A stretch of 64,000 nt of DNA, from positions 44,339,634 through 44,403,633 of the forward strand of contig CM055112.1 in assembly GCA_029204225.1 (NCBI GenBank), written 5' to 3'. How positions within the stretch are numbered: the first letter of the stretch is position 1; every line of letters begins with the position of its first letter. Source of the stretch: Diphasiastrum complanatum (lineage: Eukaryota > Streptophyta > Lycopodiopsida > Lycopodiales > Lycopodiaceae). The position numbers and the translations under genes are program-made. Shown piece by piece: positions 1 to 10,925 of this stretch. The notes under the pieces are model-generated. The model was given only the letters and a program-made list of their open reading frames with translations. It did no database searches and was not told the DNA's origin.

Positions 1-583
1 TGAGGTAAACATCCATATTTTTAATCTTGTATTTTTCTGGAACCAATAGAGCTAGAATCAAATGTCCCATCTTTATACTTAGCCATGGAGAAATATTATA
101 ATTAACAAGAACAACTGGCCACATGGACCATGTTGAGGCTCGAACACCGAAAGGATTTATGCCATCCATTGCTAAACCAAATCGTTAATGAAGAGGTTCA
201 TTTTTGAACTCCGACCATTGCTCATCAATATGTTTCCACGCAAGTGAGTCACTTGGTACCCACCTAACATTAGATTGATTTTTAGCATGCCAACAATCTA
301 CTAGTTGTGCCAAAGACCTGCATCGAAACAAACGCTGTAGTCGTGGAATGACAAGAAGATGACGTAACACTTTTTGTGGCACACTCAATCCATGAATGTT
401 TTTCGTAATGTGCCACATGTTGGACATTGATCTTTCTCTGAATGCACACCCCTATATAAAATGTGGCCATTTGGACATGTGTGAATCTTTTCGTAATCCA
501 TTCCAAGCTTGCTCAACATGTTTCGAACTTCTTTTCGCGTTCCCGACATCACATTGTCTTTTGGAAGTACTTTTTGTAATAAA
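1..583 (-). pseudogene. CACTA (En/Spm) TNP2-type transposase, 3' exon, cut by window edge
   Basis: The minus strand reads through motifs typical of plant CACTA TNP2 transposases: a zinc-ribbon-like stretch beginning LGMDYEKIHTCPNGHILY and ending CPTCGT (about 525-400), then VLRHLLVIPRLQRLF (about 370-330), DSLAWKHIDEQW (about 250-210), and FGLAMDGINPFG followed by VLVNYNISPWL (about 180-85). TNP2 is the DDE transposase that mobilises CACTA elements. The copy is dead: a frameshift lies between CPTCGT and VLRHLL (about 385-410), and an in-frame TAA sits just before FGLAMDG (about 186). The remainder of the gene lies left of the window. Identification is by remembered family motifs and is strong because several occur in the right order. 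Confidence 0.85.
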
Positions 584-669
584 CTGCAAAATAATATTGT
601 GTTTGTTAAAATGAATGCATAACCCTAAATTCTAACAAACAGTATAATTCGTTTATGGTTTATGCATAC
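584..669 (-). other. GT-AG intron inside the CACTA transposase
   Basis: On the minus strand the upstream exon ends CAG at 672-670 and is followed by GTATGC; an 86-bp interval ends TTTTGCAG at 584. Removing it joins LQVMYKWSSNNVTSLF to SLLQKVLPKDNV in one frame, which is the normal order of these motifs in TNP2 proteins. The splice sites are therefore preserved although the coding exons have decayed. Confidence 0.75.
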
Positions 670-1087
670 CTGAACAATGACGTAACGTTGTTAGAACTCC
701 ATTTGTACATAACTTGTAAGTTTAGAAAGAGAAGTGTTGGTGTCAATCGAGAAAAAGATGCTCCTTGCATAGTAATATCTCGTTTTTATCATCATGCAAC
801 TCTTCACTTTCATCCATGTTCTCTCCACCCTTTGAGTGTGCACGTTCATTGTTGGTTGTAAAATATGATTCAAACAAGTCATGCATTGCTTCATCGTGTA
901 GTATCTCAATATCATTATCTTCAACTGCAACGTCTTCCTCATCAGACGTCTGCAGAAATCCACTAGCGCCTTCTTCTATTTGTTTCATTCTTTGTTCTCT
1001 CATTTGTATCAAGACTTTTCTTTGCTTGGAATTTAATGCAGACGGGATCAAGACCATGTAATGGCATTCGATGGTATGTCTAAACAA
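670..1087 (-). pseudogene. CACTA TNP2-type transposase, upstream exon(s)
   Basis: Directly upstream of the intron the minus strand encodes a stretch matching the conserved TNP2 region before the zinc ribbon (residues MQGASFSRLTPTLLFLNLQ, about 770-715), ending at the splice donor. Further upstream a different frame (743-1087) gives an acidic, Asp/Glu-rich segment including LHDEAMHDLFESYF, which resembles the variable segment that precedes this region in TNP2 proteins. Joining the two needs a frameshift near 770. No initiation codon can be assigned with confidence. Confidence 0.6.
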
Positions 1088-1107
1088 ACTGAAAGAGAAT
1101 GTGTCAT

Positions 1108-1476
1108 TTAAACAAGTAAATGGTTACCTAAATATCCTAATTTAAAAAAAAATATAATAAATGCAACAAGTGCATTAGCTTTTAGAGCAAACCTCAATCT
1201 CTTTTGGATTTGATGTTTGACCATCCACTCTACTTCCATACTTTCACAAGTGAGAGTCATTTTTGACGCATCACTTGCCCGTCGCATCTGACGCAGGTGC
1301 ACCACATTCGATCTTGATAATAATTGGCCTACTGTTTCTTGCAAAAATCGATAATAGTTAACTTGCAAAAAATCATTGTAGAATATGGTATATTGACTTA
1401 CCTTATTGACATTTCTGCCCCTCGTCACTAGATTCTCCGTCCGATGAGCCGCACAAACATCCACCAAAACATTCAA
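1108..1476 (-). pseudogene. Unrecognised minus-strand reading frame upstream of the transposase
   Basis: An open frame of 122 codons, with start ATG at 1476, lies immediately 5' of the CACTA transposase exons on the same strand. It has a Lys/Arg-rich middle and no domain that I recognise. Its position suggests it could be another exon or the second protein of the same CACTA element, since TRGRNV near its N-terminus is weakly reminiscent of plant transposase (Ptta/En/Spm) proteins. That resemblance is too short to rely on. It may also be a chance frame. Confidence 0.25.
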
Positions 1477-1479
1477 TTT

Positions 1480-2109
1480 CTAGTAAAGTTTTTTAAATGT
1501 GCGAGACTTTTTTTTTTCATAAGAATGTTCACATATTTGAAGTTTGATAAGCATTTTTTTACAATCAAGAGGATAAAGTCATTTATAATTCTTTTTTGGA
1601 TTGGTCATGACATTGTAGATATGAATATTGTTGTTGCTTGGTGGTAGGGAGAAAATTTAATTCCATAGTGTGCATGCTTGATGCAAGAAATGATTGTCGT
1701 AGTGAGTAAATTAACAACAAAGATTTCTTTTGTGAATAGCTAGTTGTCTTGAGAAATTTGGTCAAGTGGCGATGGTGGTGTGATTGACTGTTAATAGTAT
1801 GCTTTGGACAATTTATGACATATTTGCAAAGGAGAATGTAATTGCTTCTAATTTCATGGAGAGAATGTTGTTAGTAAAAGTTATTCAAGACCATTATATT
1901 ATTCAAGTTTTTTGTCCCATTGTTTCAAGCTTGGAGTGTTTGGAAGTTTTAAATTAGTCCTTATATTGTTGGGTTCACAATCTTTTCATGATGTGAATTT
2001 GTCGATTTTCAAATCTTCGACTAAATAATTATTGTCCAACATATGATAGAATTCATTTCATAATTTATTTGTCTGTTCAGCATCCGTAGGTAGTTTTTGC
2101 ACACAACCA
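1480..2109. other. Stretch without a recognisable gene
   Basis: AT-rich sequence with short T-runs and no convincing coding frame on either strand. It separates the CACTA remains from LTR element E. I see no terminal inverted repeat that would close the CACTA element here. Confidence 0.5.
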
Positions 2110-2930
2110 TGTGAAAAATGCCAAAATAAGCTTGGTAGAGGCCAAAAATCTTGTATATAGATAAAAACACATGTGTGAATCCTGTTCTCACGTGTGAAAC
2201 TAGTGTACTTGTCATGTACCATAATCATATATGTTGTACATATGATTTAATTCAAGTTCTAGTGGCTAAAATGGCCAAAAACTAGTTTTCTAGACATATG
2301 ACACATGGCATCAATCTATTGATTGCATGAGCCACATCCTTTGGTTAGGTGTCATATCCCATGTGTAGAGGACATCTCACATGTGTGGAAATAGCTGAAG
2401 TAGGCAAGCTTTTGCTTCTAGAAGATTTCCATGAAGATCTCCATATAGTAGGAAAATAGACCAAAAATGCCCAAAATGGAAAGTTTTGATCCAAGTGTCA
2501 AATTGCATGATGGTGACAAGGCATCCTCACACGTGTGAGATCTGATGCATGATCAGTACCTTGAGCTCCAAAAGTGTATATATAGAGGCTTATTTGGCCA
2601 TAATCAGTGTGAGACACCAATCTTGGTTTTGGAAGCAATTTTGAGTGATTCTCTCCATTTGTCTACATTTGTTTTGATTGTTTTGAGGTTCTATCAATGT
2701 GTACTTGATTTTTAGGTTGGATTCCGTACTCAGACAGTGTTTCACCCGTGTGAAACCAGAAAGTACACCTACGTTCAATTAATGGTTGTTCTTGTTAGGA
2801 TTTTGTGTTTAGAATTGATCTAGATTGATTTTAATCTCAAGTAGATTAATAGATCATGTAATCTGACAACCAATCCCTCTTGAGGATCAGATTAGAATCC
2901 ACTCTTGGTCCTTTTTGTACTTTTTGCACA
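2110..2930 (+). repeat. 5' LTR of element E
   Basis: TG...CA-bounded repeat that matches 4087-4918 over its whole length. It contains a TATA-like TATATATA at 2577-2584, the perfect palindrome TCACACGTGTGA at 2527-2538, and the module GTACTCAGAC (2726-2735) followed by TTCACCCGTGTGAA. These suggest U3 and R regions with a CACGTG-type regulatory input. Confidence 0.85.
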
Positions 2931-2943
2931 TGGTATCAAAGCC
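2931..2943 (+). promoter_or_regulatory. Primer-binding site, tRNA-iMet type, element E
   Basis: TGGTATCAAAGCC lies directly after the CA end of the left LTR. It matches the usual plant iMet primer-binding site TGGTATCAGAGCC except for one base, and fixes the element's orientation. Confidence 0.85.
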
Positions 2944-3163
2944 TAGTACAAGAGGTTTTGTTGAAATTGATAGGGTAATCCAAATCAAAGCCAAAATTAG
3001 CAGTTTTTTGGAAACTAGTCAAATTTTGTGTAGCGAGTTGAATTTGATAGCTATTCTCAGAATTTTTGGTCCAGATCTTGTTGTGGGCTGTAGGAACCCT
3101 TCTCACACATGTGAGGCTGTACAACTCCGATTTTGACTGAGAAATTTTAAAAATTTGTAAATT

Positions 3164-3949
3164 TTGACTCACATACCCAATTTGAGTGATTTTTGGTGCA
3201 AAATCAAGCATTTCTATAGTAAATCTAATTTCTTGATTAGTTTTTGGATTAGATCAGCCAAAAAATTAGAGCATATCTCATGTGGTATACATCTCATACT
3301 TACTTCTCTTATGTCATTTGATAAATCAATTTGCTTTAGTGAGATCATTGCATCTCAAAATTGGAGTAAAGCCATACTAGTTGAGTATGAAGTCCCTCTT
3401 GAGAACATAGATGATGTTCTTAAAAGGTTGAAATTGATTTTAAATCAATTAGAAAGCAAATGGTTATTTCATCAAATGTATGCTCTTGAGTCATGTAAGA
3501 GCAAAAGTGATTTGTTCACTCATAGTTTGAAAATTTGTATTGAGGCAAATTGTAAACTCTTCATGAGAGTAAGTGAATCATCTTCTACAGACACTTATCT
3601 CCATAATGAAGTATTTAGCCTCATTGGATCTGAGATTAGCATGGTAAACAAGCATGAAGATATGATGCAAACACTTTGTTATTATAGCATGCATAGTCTT
3701 GCCAATTTGGATAAGTCTAATTCTCTAGATCATGGTAACATGATGTTAGATCTTTGTGATCCTAATAAGTCAAGAAGAAATCTTTATTTTCTCATGGAGG
3801 AACATGCACATGAAGAAGGAGCAAGCCTCAAAGTCAAGCATCTACATGAAATTTGGAAGGAATCAATTTTGAAGATGCTAGGATGGTGCAAAGCTCTCAA
3901 GTTCATCAAAGATGTCAACATCAAAGAAGCACTATCATGGATATGGTGA
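3164..3949 (+). CDS. Accessory protein of LTR elements, unknown function
   Basis: A 261-residue frame filling most of the internal region of element E; the N-terminal start is arbitrary and the conserved part begins around residue 40 (GIHLILTSLMSF). It has no recognisable gag, protease or pol motif. The same protein, diverged, is encoded on the minus strand of element C at about 21430-20154: both share GIH(L/F), a SQ..SK segment, YAL..SKSK, F.THSLK, C.EA.CKL..R.SE and VFSL in the same order. Conservation across two elements that also share a lack of RT implies the ORF was maintained for some time. Whether it acts in packaging, transcription or elsewhere cannot be read from the sequence. Confidence 0.6.
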   Translation: MTHIPNLSDFWCKIKHFYSKSNFLISFWIRSAKKLEHISCGIHLILTSLMSFDKSICFSEIIASQNWSKAILVEYEVPLENIDDVLKRLKLILNQLESKWLFHQMYALESCKSKSDLFTHSLKICIEANCKLFMRVSESSSTDTYLHNEVFSLIGSEISMVNKHEDMMQTLCYYSMHSLANLDKSNSLDHGNMMLDLCDPNKSRRNLYFLMEEHAHEEGASLKVKHLHEIWKESILKMLGWCKALKFIKDVNIKEALSWIW

Positions 3950-4086
3950 TTTCAGATCAACATCAAGCTCATTCGTTGATCTTCACACCTTTTGAACCAG
4001 CAAAGACCAATTCAGCCCATGGAGTCAAGTTCAAGATCATCATGTTTTCCATCAAGCTAGATTTACCAAGCTAGATTTTTGAGTTG

Positions 4087-4918
4087 TGTGAAAAATGCAA
4101 AAATAAGCTTGGTAGAGGCCAAAAATCTTGTATATAGATAAACACACATGTGTGGAGCCTATTTCCACGTGTGAAAATAGTGTACTTGTCATGTACCATA
4201 ATCACATAGGATGTACATATGATTTAATTCAAGTTCTAGTGGCTAAAAAGGCCAAAAACTAGTTTTCTAGACATATGACACATGGCATCAATCTATTGAT
4301 TGCATGAGCCACATCCTTTGGTTAGGTGTCATATCCCATGTGTAGAGGACAGCTCACACATGTGTAATAAGCTGAATTAGACAAATTTTGACTTCTAGAA
4401 GATTTCCAAGTAGATCTCCATATAGAAGGAAAATAGACCAAAAGTGCTCAAAATAGAAGGTTTTGTCCAAGTGTCAGTTTTGCATGATGAATCATCATAT
4501 GACAAAGAACCTTCACACATGTGGGATCATAGGGATGATCAGTACCACGAGCTCCCACTTATTGTATATATAGAGCCACATTTTGCCATAATCATTGTGA
4601 GACACCAATCTTGGTTTTGGAAGCAATTTTGAGTGATTCTCTCCATTTGTCTACATTTGTTTTGATTGTTTTGAGGTTCTATCAATGTATACTTGATTTT
4701 CAGATTGGATTTTGTACTCAGACAATGTTTTACTCGTGTGAAACCAGAAAGTACACTTACCTTCAATTAATGATTATTCTTGTTAGGATTTTGTGTCTAG
4801 AATTGATCTAGATTAATCTTAATCTGAAGTAGATTGATAGATCAAGTAATCTGACAACCAATCCCTCTTGAGGATCAGATTAGGATCCACTCTTGGTGCT
4901 TTTTGTACTTTTTGCACA
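4087..4918 (+). repeat. 3' LTR of element E
   Basis: Matches 2110-2930 from TGTGAAAAATGC to TTTTTGCACA with scattered substitutions and short indels. It keeps the TATA-like TATATATA at 4565-4572. The CACGTG palindromes are partly decayed here, for example TTCACACATGTGGG near 4511. Confidence 0.85.
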
Positions 4919-5560
4919 CCAGAATTTGTGGATAAGTCATCAATATTCTTCACCAATACTCTCTTTCTTGTTCTTTTCATCATTGTCTTTTGCATAACTT
5001 GTATATCAACAACAGATTTTAAACTGTCAGATCGCAACTTCTCCATGGATTTCTAACATATCTTGGTTTGAGCCCCGAAGACTAGTGACTATAGCACTCA
5101 ATTCTGATATAACATGCTTGAGTGCATTGTTTTTAGCACTAGTGTGTTGCACATAATGAAGCAATTGTTAATTTGCACATTGCAATTGTTGTTTAGCAAA
5201 CTGTAATTGCTGATTAAGACAAGATACACATGCATTCCAATATCACACAACCTTTGACAGTATCCAAGTAATCCGTTATTTCCTTCACATACAAATTTGA
5301 GAATATGAGCTACGGACTTGAAATCTGGGCACAAATTAATAGTTGGATCTCTAGGGTAAATTGATCCATCCACTCACAAATCTATATTCTTATGATTATT
5401 CAATCTAAATTCTTTAACTATTTCAGTAGCATTCTCTACAGCTTTTCTTTTTTCTTAATAAAAGGAGTGTATTCCATAGGAAGTGCAACATGCAAATGGA
5501 ACATTTTTATTGTTGAAAGCTACAATACATAAATGCTGCAAACTACAATAAGTCAAATTG
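4919..5560 (-). pseudogene. DDE-transposase-like gene, copy 1, N-terminal fragment
   Basis: Minus-strand frames (5373-5098 and 5046-4920) match the N-terminal part of the longer gene copy at 14361-17079. Shared segments include GS(I/L)YP.DP followed by L.PDF.SV, NGLLGYC, and a basic motif K(R/N)..KR(V/L)(L/V).K.I.DLS. The left end stops exactly at the border of element E, so E probably inserted into this copy or a rearrangement removed the rest. A stop before VDGSIYP and the changing frames show that it is not functional. It carries the region before the catalytic core, so no catalytic residue is present. Confidence 0.6.
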
Positions 5561-6725
<1,165 letters not shown>

Positions 6726-6729
6726 CGTG

Positions 6730-7260
6730 CTATGTAGGTGAAGGCGAGGTTGCCGCTCCCAATGATGAACTCCTATACTACGAAGCCGACACTAAACTGG
6801 CTTCATTGTTGGGGAGCACCACACGCTCTGTCTCGCCGCATAGCACTCCACTCTTCTTTCTCTCATTCTCTTCTTCTCTCTCTCACTTTCTTCACAAAAG
6901 AATCGGATTTTGAGAGTTAGATTAGGGTGATTAATGTTAAATTTGTCATTTTTTTGGAGAATTTTTGTTTGTATGAATTATAGGAGAGAACGTGAGTTGG
7001 GAGGTTCAGTTTGAAGCACCCAATCCCTTCCAAAAAATCGAAAACACGAAAAATCTATTTTTGGCAGAAAAATTAGGCAAGGAAAACATATTAGAGGCCA
7101 TAACTTTATGATCCTTCCAAACTAACCTTTGTAGACTTGGCAGTACCTTCTGTCCCATCAACATAAGCTACTATACTTCTTGCAAGAGTTAGTTCCCAGC
7201 CATTTTGCCACCAAAAAAAAGGCCATAAAAATTCAAAAATCCCTTGTAAAAACCAAAAAA
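6730..7260. other. Stretch without a recognisable gene
   Basis: Downstream flank of the TC array. A short frame at 6738-6920 has no recognisable domain. From about 7090 the sequence begins to show the CTTTG/CTTCG-type motifs of the tandem array that follows. Confidence 0.5.
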
Positions 7261-8260
7261 AAAAAAATTCATAAATCAAATTTAACCTTCGTAGATCTCT
7301 TTGAAGTTCCGTCTGACTAAGACAAGGACATAGAGAAGTCTGCGAATGTTAGATCCCAAAAAAAGTGCCCCTGCGAAGGTTCCCAAGATCAAAAAGTCAA
7401 AAAACAAAGGTTGAACCTTCTCAAATAGCAAAATTTTGAGTTCTTTTTGCAAGTAACCTTTGCAGAGAATTCTACAGCTCCATCTCATTGAGATAGTGAC
7501 CCAAAAGAGCCTGCGAAGGTTAGTTTCTAGAAAATCTCAAAATTTTGCCAAAAAACACCCAAAAGATGCATTTTTTTCATGATTTTTTGAGTTTTTTTGG
7601 GAAGTAGCTTTCACAGATCTTTAAGGTGGTGGATTTGACTCAGACACAAGTTCATACCAGACTGCAAAGGTTAGTTTTCAGAAAATCTCAAAAGTTTGCA
7701 AAAAAATACCATAAAATGACACTTTTTACATGATTTTTTGGGTTTCTCTGGGAAGTAACTCTTCCAGCTATGTGAGGTAGTCAATCTGACTCAGATAAAA
7801 GTACATACCAGCCTGAAAATGTTACTTTCCATAAAATCTTAAAATTTTGTCAACAAACACCAAAAAAATGAACTTTTTTCAAGATTTTTTGAGTTTCTTT
7901 GGGATGTAACTCTTTCAGCTTTGTAAGGAGGTGGATCTAACTCAAATACATGTACATACCAGCCTGAAAAGGTTAGTTCCCAGAAAAACTTAAAATTTTA
8001 CAAAAAAACACCCATAAAATGCACTTTTCATGATTTTTTGAGTTTCTTTGGGAAGTAACTTTTGCAGCTATGTAAGGAGCTGTATCTGACTTAGATACAA
8101 GTACATACAAGCCTGCAAAGGTTAGTTCCCTAAAAATCTCAAAATTTTAGAAAAGAAACTCCCAAAAAAGACACTTTTTCCATGATTTTTTGAGATCTGC
8201 CAGGAAATAACTCTCGTAGAGAGTTTTATAGTTAGATCTAACCTAGATCTAGCTACTGTG
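7260..8260. repeat. Tandem array, period about 150 bp
   Basis: At least five head-to-tail units start near 7511, 7660, 7810, 7961 and 8111. Each contains a (T/C)TG(C/A)(G/A)AA(G/A)(G/A)TTAGTT-type motif, an A-rich stretch, CATGATTTTTTGAG and a GGAAGTAACT-type block. Two more diverged units precede them (from about 7260). Similar sequence occurs at about 40080-40340, downstream of the Tat-type pol, so the array probably derives from the non-coding part of a Tat-like retroelement. No coding frame runs through the units. Confidence 0.85.
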
Positions 8261-8289
8261 ACAGTTTTGATGAGCCTTCCCTTTGATTA

Positions 8290-8974
8290 CCTTGACCATC
8301 ATAGGTGAGCCTCAATGGCTCGAACCTTGCCCTTGTAGATCTTCTTGGAGTTCTTGGAGTTCAGGCATCTTGAGGTGGATCCTCAAGTTCTTCTTCACTT
8401 GGAAGCTCCTCCTCCATCCTAGCATGATCCTTGGCATCAAGATGATTAGTAGCATTATCATCCAAATCACAAGCATGTCCTTCATAAAAAATAACATCCC
8501 TACTCACTATCACCTTGCTAGTGATGGGATTGAAGACTCTATAACCTTTGCTATTCTCACTATATCCCACAAAGATGCCTTTGATGGATGTTGCATCATC
8601 CTTCCTTCTCTTATCCAAGGATTGGTGTACATAGCAAGTGGATCCAAAACTTTGAGATCCTTGAGATTGGGCTTCTCTCCAAATAGAGTTTCAAATGGTG
8701 TGATTCCTCCAATGGCTTGGTTTACCAATACATGCTGATACTTCTCTCAACAAAGGATGCTCACATTCATCTTCACACAATGAAGTGCTAGCCTAGATCT
8801 CTTCTTGTATCTAGCTAACTCATGTGCACCTAGAGGTTCATCTTCATCTTCAATCAAGAACTCATAAAGGTCTTGGAGCACCAAGAGTGACTCCATCCTA
8901 GCCTTCCAAATAACATAATTTGTAGAATTCAATCTCTCACTAGCTTCTAGAAGGTATGCTCCAGCAGATCCCAT
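8290..8974 (-). mobile_element. Copia remnant with gag and integrase end joined
   Basis: Two minus-strand segments abut. 8974-8747 encodes the start of a copia gag (ASERLNSTNYVIWKARMESLL, UBN2-type). 8728-8361 encodes the end of a copia integrase and its linker (TPFETLFGEKPNLKDLKV, then GIFVGYSENSKGYRVFNP and VIVSRDVIFYE), in two frames. The rest of gag, the protease and the integrase catalytic core are missing between them, so a large internal deletion joined the ends near 8730-8750. RT and RNase H are also absent; on the left the fragment fades out near 8290. No LTR or primer site was identified. Confidence 0.8.
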
Positions 8975-9000
8975 CTTACTAGTGACTTCTACAAATAAGA

Positions 9001-9331
9001 AATAGATTTGATTGACTTAAAACTCACAAAGTCTCACACTTGCAGTGTTTCACTCAAATTTGATTTCTAATCCAACAAATGGACTTATAATCAAAGTTCT
9101 ATCACTCCCTCACAAAGCTGGAATGAAAATAAGATGAAGTGAAAACTACTTTCAAACAAATTTTGCCAAGAAATGGATTTGATTGTCTCTAGAAACTCAC
9201 TAAGGTCTCTCTCTTGTAGTTTTTCACTCAAATTAGATTTCTAATCCAACAAATAAACTTATAATCTTAGTTCTAGCACTCCCTCACAAAGTTGGAATAT
9301 GTGAAATCTACTTACAATCAAATCTTGCCAA
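9001..9331. repeat. Tandem duplication, unit about 165-170 bp
   Basis: Two adjacent copies (about 9001-9170 and 9171-9331) each run from AATAGATTTGATTG or its variant through TTTCTAATCCAACAAAT and CACTCCCTCACAAAG to TTGCCAA. They lie just upstream (minus sense) of the copia gag remnant, and may belong to its untranslated leader. Confidence 0.8.
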
Positions 9332-9568
9332 TTTTGGCTATTTTTGGACAAAAAAAATGACTCAATCTCTTTCACACTTTTTGAAGTACTTTTAAGACCT
9401 GTAAAACAAGTTTAGAGGACCTGATTTCAGCCTAGATTAATTATATCTCATGACCCTATGTCAAATCTAATCAATGGCGCTCAATCCTGGTAGCTTATCC
9501 TAAGCACTCGATCTTTTATGAATAGTTTTAATCAAAACTTTCTAATACAATTTCTGTACTAATTCTAA
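9332..9568. other. Stretch without a recognisable gene
   Basis: No coding frame or repeat was recognised between the duplicated copia leader and the last putative exon of the histone-like gene. Confidence 0.5.
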
Positions 9569-10574
9569 CTAACTTTGTATTAGTTTTATGTAGGTACGTA
9601 AAAGACATGAGCTTGAGATCAAATGCAGAGATATTGGCGAAACCATCCAACTTATGGAAGAACATTGAGATTCACTATCAGCAAATACATGCCAATCATC
9701 ATGTCTTTTTATCACTATAGAAAAATTGCATTGCATTATTAGACTATGGACACAAGCTGATTGTAAGAATCTATTGTGATATCAATAAAAGAAAACCCAT
9801 AAATGGGTTGTTTACAAGTAAAATGATTGTATCTTTTTTTTTCTATGTCTTTCTATTTACAAATAGATCTCTATTCAATCAATTTTCTTGAGATAAATTG
9901 AGTATACCTTCAGAGATTTAATAGTGATATCTCCAATTGAAGTTGTCATTGTCGGTATTTTCCGAACGACATCATGAATTAGAGAATCAAATTCTCTATG
10001 TGTATTTGCAGCTGAGTTTAATTTTACACATAGAAAATTTGATACTCTCTGCTTATTTATCTTTACAAAAAGAATGTTTAGGCTCCAATGTCGACTGCAA
10101 CAACCAAGGTACAAATATCGATAAATTCATATTAATAAAAAAATTTCGTTCTTATTAATGCAATAAGGCATGCAACAATCCAGAATAAAGCAACAAAAAC
10201 AAAAGAGCAATCTTTACTTATTTTCATATGGAATCAAATAGAATTTTGCCATAGGACTGCACTCAATCAAATAGACAGTCTTCTCAAAATTGGCTTCTTT
10301 TGCCTTTACTGCTCCCGTGAAAAATGGACTAACTACAAAAATTGTACCATGGGAATCGAAACTAATACTATTCTACAAAAATGAAAGACCGGCCTCTACT
10401 ATTGCATCTGAAATTTCTGAGGTCTTATCTTTAAGCTCGGCACAAAATTTAGGACCTAATCTAAAGCTTCTACGTGTATCTAGAAGAAAAAAAATCAAAA
10501 AAGTTGCTGAGAAGATCAATTTTGCTAGCTAGGTAGGTCTCGTATTGATTATAATGGTCAGAATAAAAAAAAAC
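9569..10574 (-). pseudogene. Putative downstream exons of the histone H3-like gene
   Basis: Three minus-strand exon-like blocks are separated by GT-AG intervals: intron 10574-10480 (donor CAG|GTTTTT, acceptor TTCTTCTAG), exon 10479-10218, intron 10217-10095, exon 10094-9908, intron 9907-9771, exon 9770-9569. The second junction joins the long open frames precisely in phase (YEN then RHWSLNILFV). The first and third junctions are out of phase, and a stop interrupts exon 10479-10218, so the gene is damaged or my boundaries are partly wrong. Encoded segments include LGPKFCAELKDKTSEISDAI and EFDSLIHDVVRKIP. I recognise no domain. They are linked to the histone part only by strand, proximity and splice signals. 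Confidence 0.4.
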
Positions 10575-10925
10575 CTGGGCTGAATCGTATGGAATTCTCA
10601 CAAAAAGATTATGTACAGGAGGGGCAGAAAGAGAAGTGAAAACAATATTTACAGATTTCTCTGTTATTTTATCTAGCTCCTCTTGGGTAATCAACAATTT
10701 TGGTGATGAAACTTGCTGAGGAGTTGGACGAATAACAGGAGGAGGACTGGGTGAAGATTCTTGATCTGAGTCAAATTCTCCAGCATCTGACTCAGAGCTC
10801 AAGATGACACGGGGTATTTTGGCAGGGATATGTCTAGGAGGAAGGGAAGCAGTTGGCCTTCGAGATCCAGCCTTCTTGGGGACAGCCTGCTTTCTCTTCC
10901 TCCTAGAGTAGTAGGCATGTCGGTT
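10575..10925 (-). pseudogene. Basic then acidic/proline-rich tail following the H3-like domain
   Basis: One minus-strand frame runs from about 10913 to the donor at 10574. It starts with a strongly basic stretch (RRKRKQAVPKKAGSRRP), then an acidic serine-rich stretch (SSESDAGEFDSDQESS), then SPSPPPVIRPTP and a segment containing ITQEELDKITEKSVNIVF. The composition change from basic to acidic looks like a genuine nuclear protein tail with a nuclear localisation signal. It is one frame off the histone frame, so a small indel near 10905-10925 would be enough to have separated them. Read in the histone frame, the same DNA gives a less distinctive extension ending at 10799. Confidence 0.5.

Larger units (their letters stand above)
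2110..4918 (+). mobile_element. LTR element E, no pol, with one unfamiliar ORF
   Basis: Two direct repeats of about 820-830 bp, each starting TGTGAAAAATGC and ending TTTTTGCACA, flank an internal region of only about 1.16 kb. A primer-binding site follows the left repeat directly, so the element reads left to right. The internal region has no gag knuckle, protease, integrase, RT or RNase H that I can find. Its only sizeable frame is the accessory ORF at 3164-3949, which has a homologue in element C of this window. The LTRs differ at many positions, so the insertion is old. No clear 5-bp target duplication is seen (AACCA left, CCAGA right) and no purine tract is obvious before the right LTR. 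It must have been mobilised in trans. Confidence 0.85.

Noticed and set aside
7260-8260. CRISPR-like array
   Set aside because: Unit length about 150 bp without separate spacers, in a plant nuclear context; it is an ordinary tandem repeat.
10290-10532. Plus-strand 80-codon frame
   Set aside because: Antisense to the exon-like block of the H3-like gene, where the minus strand has splice sites on both sides.
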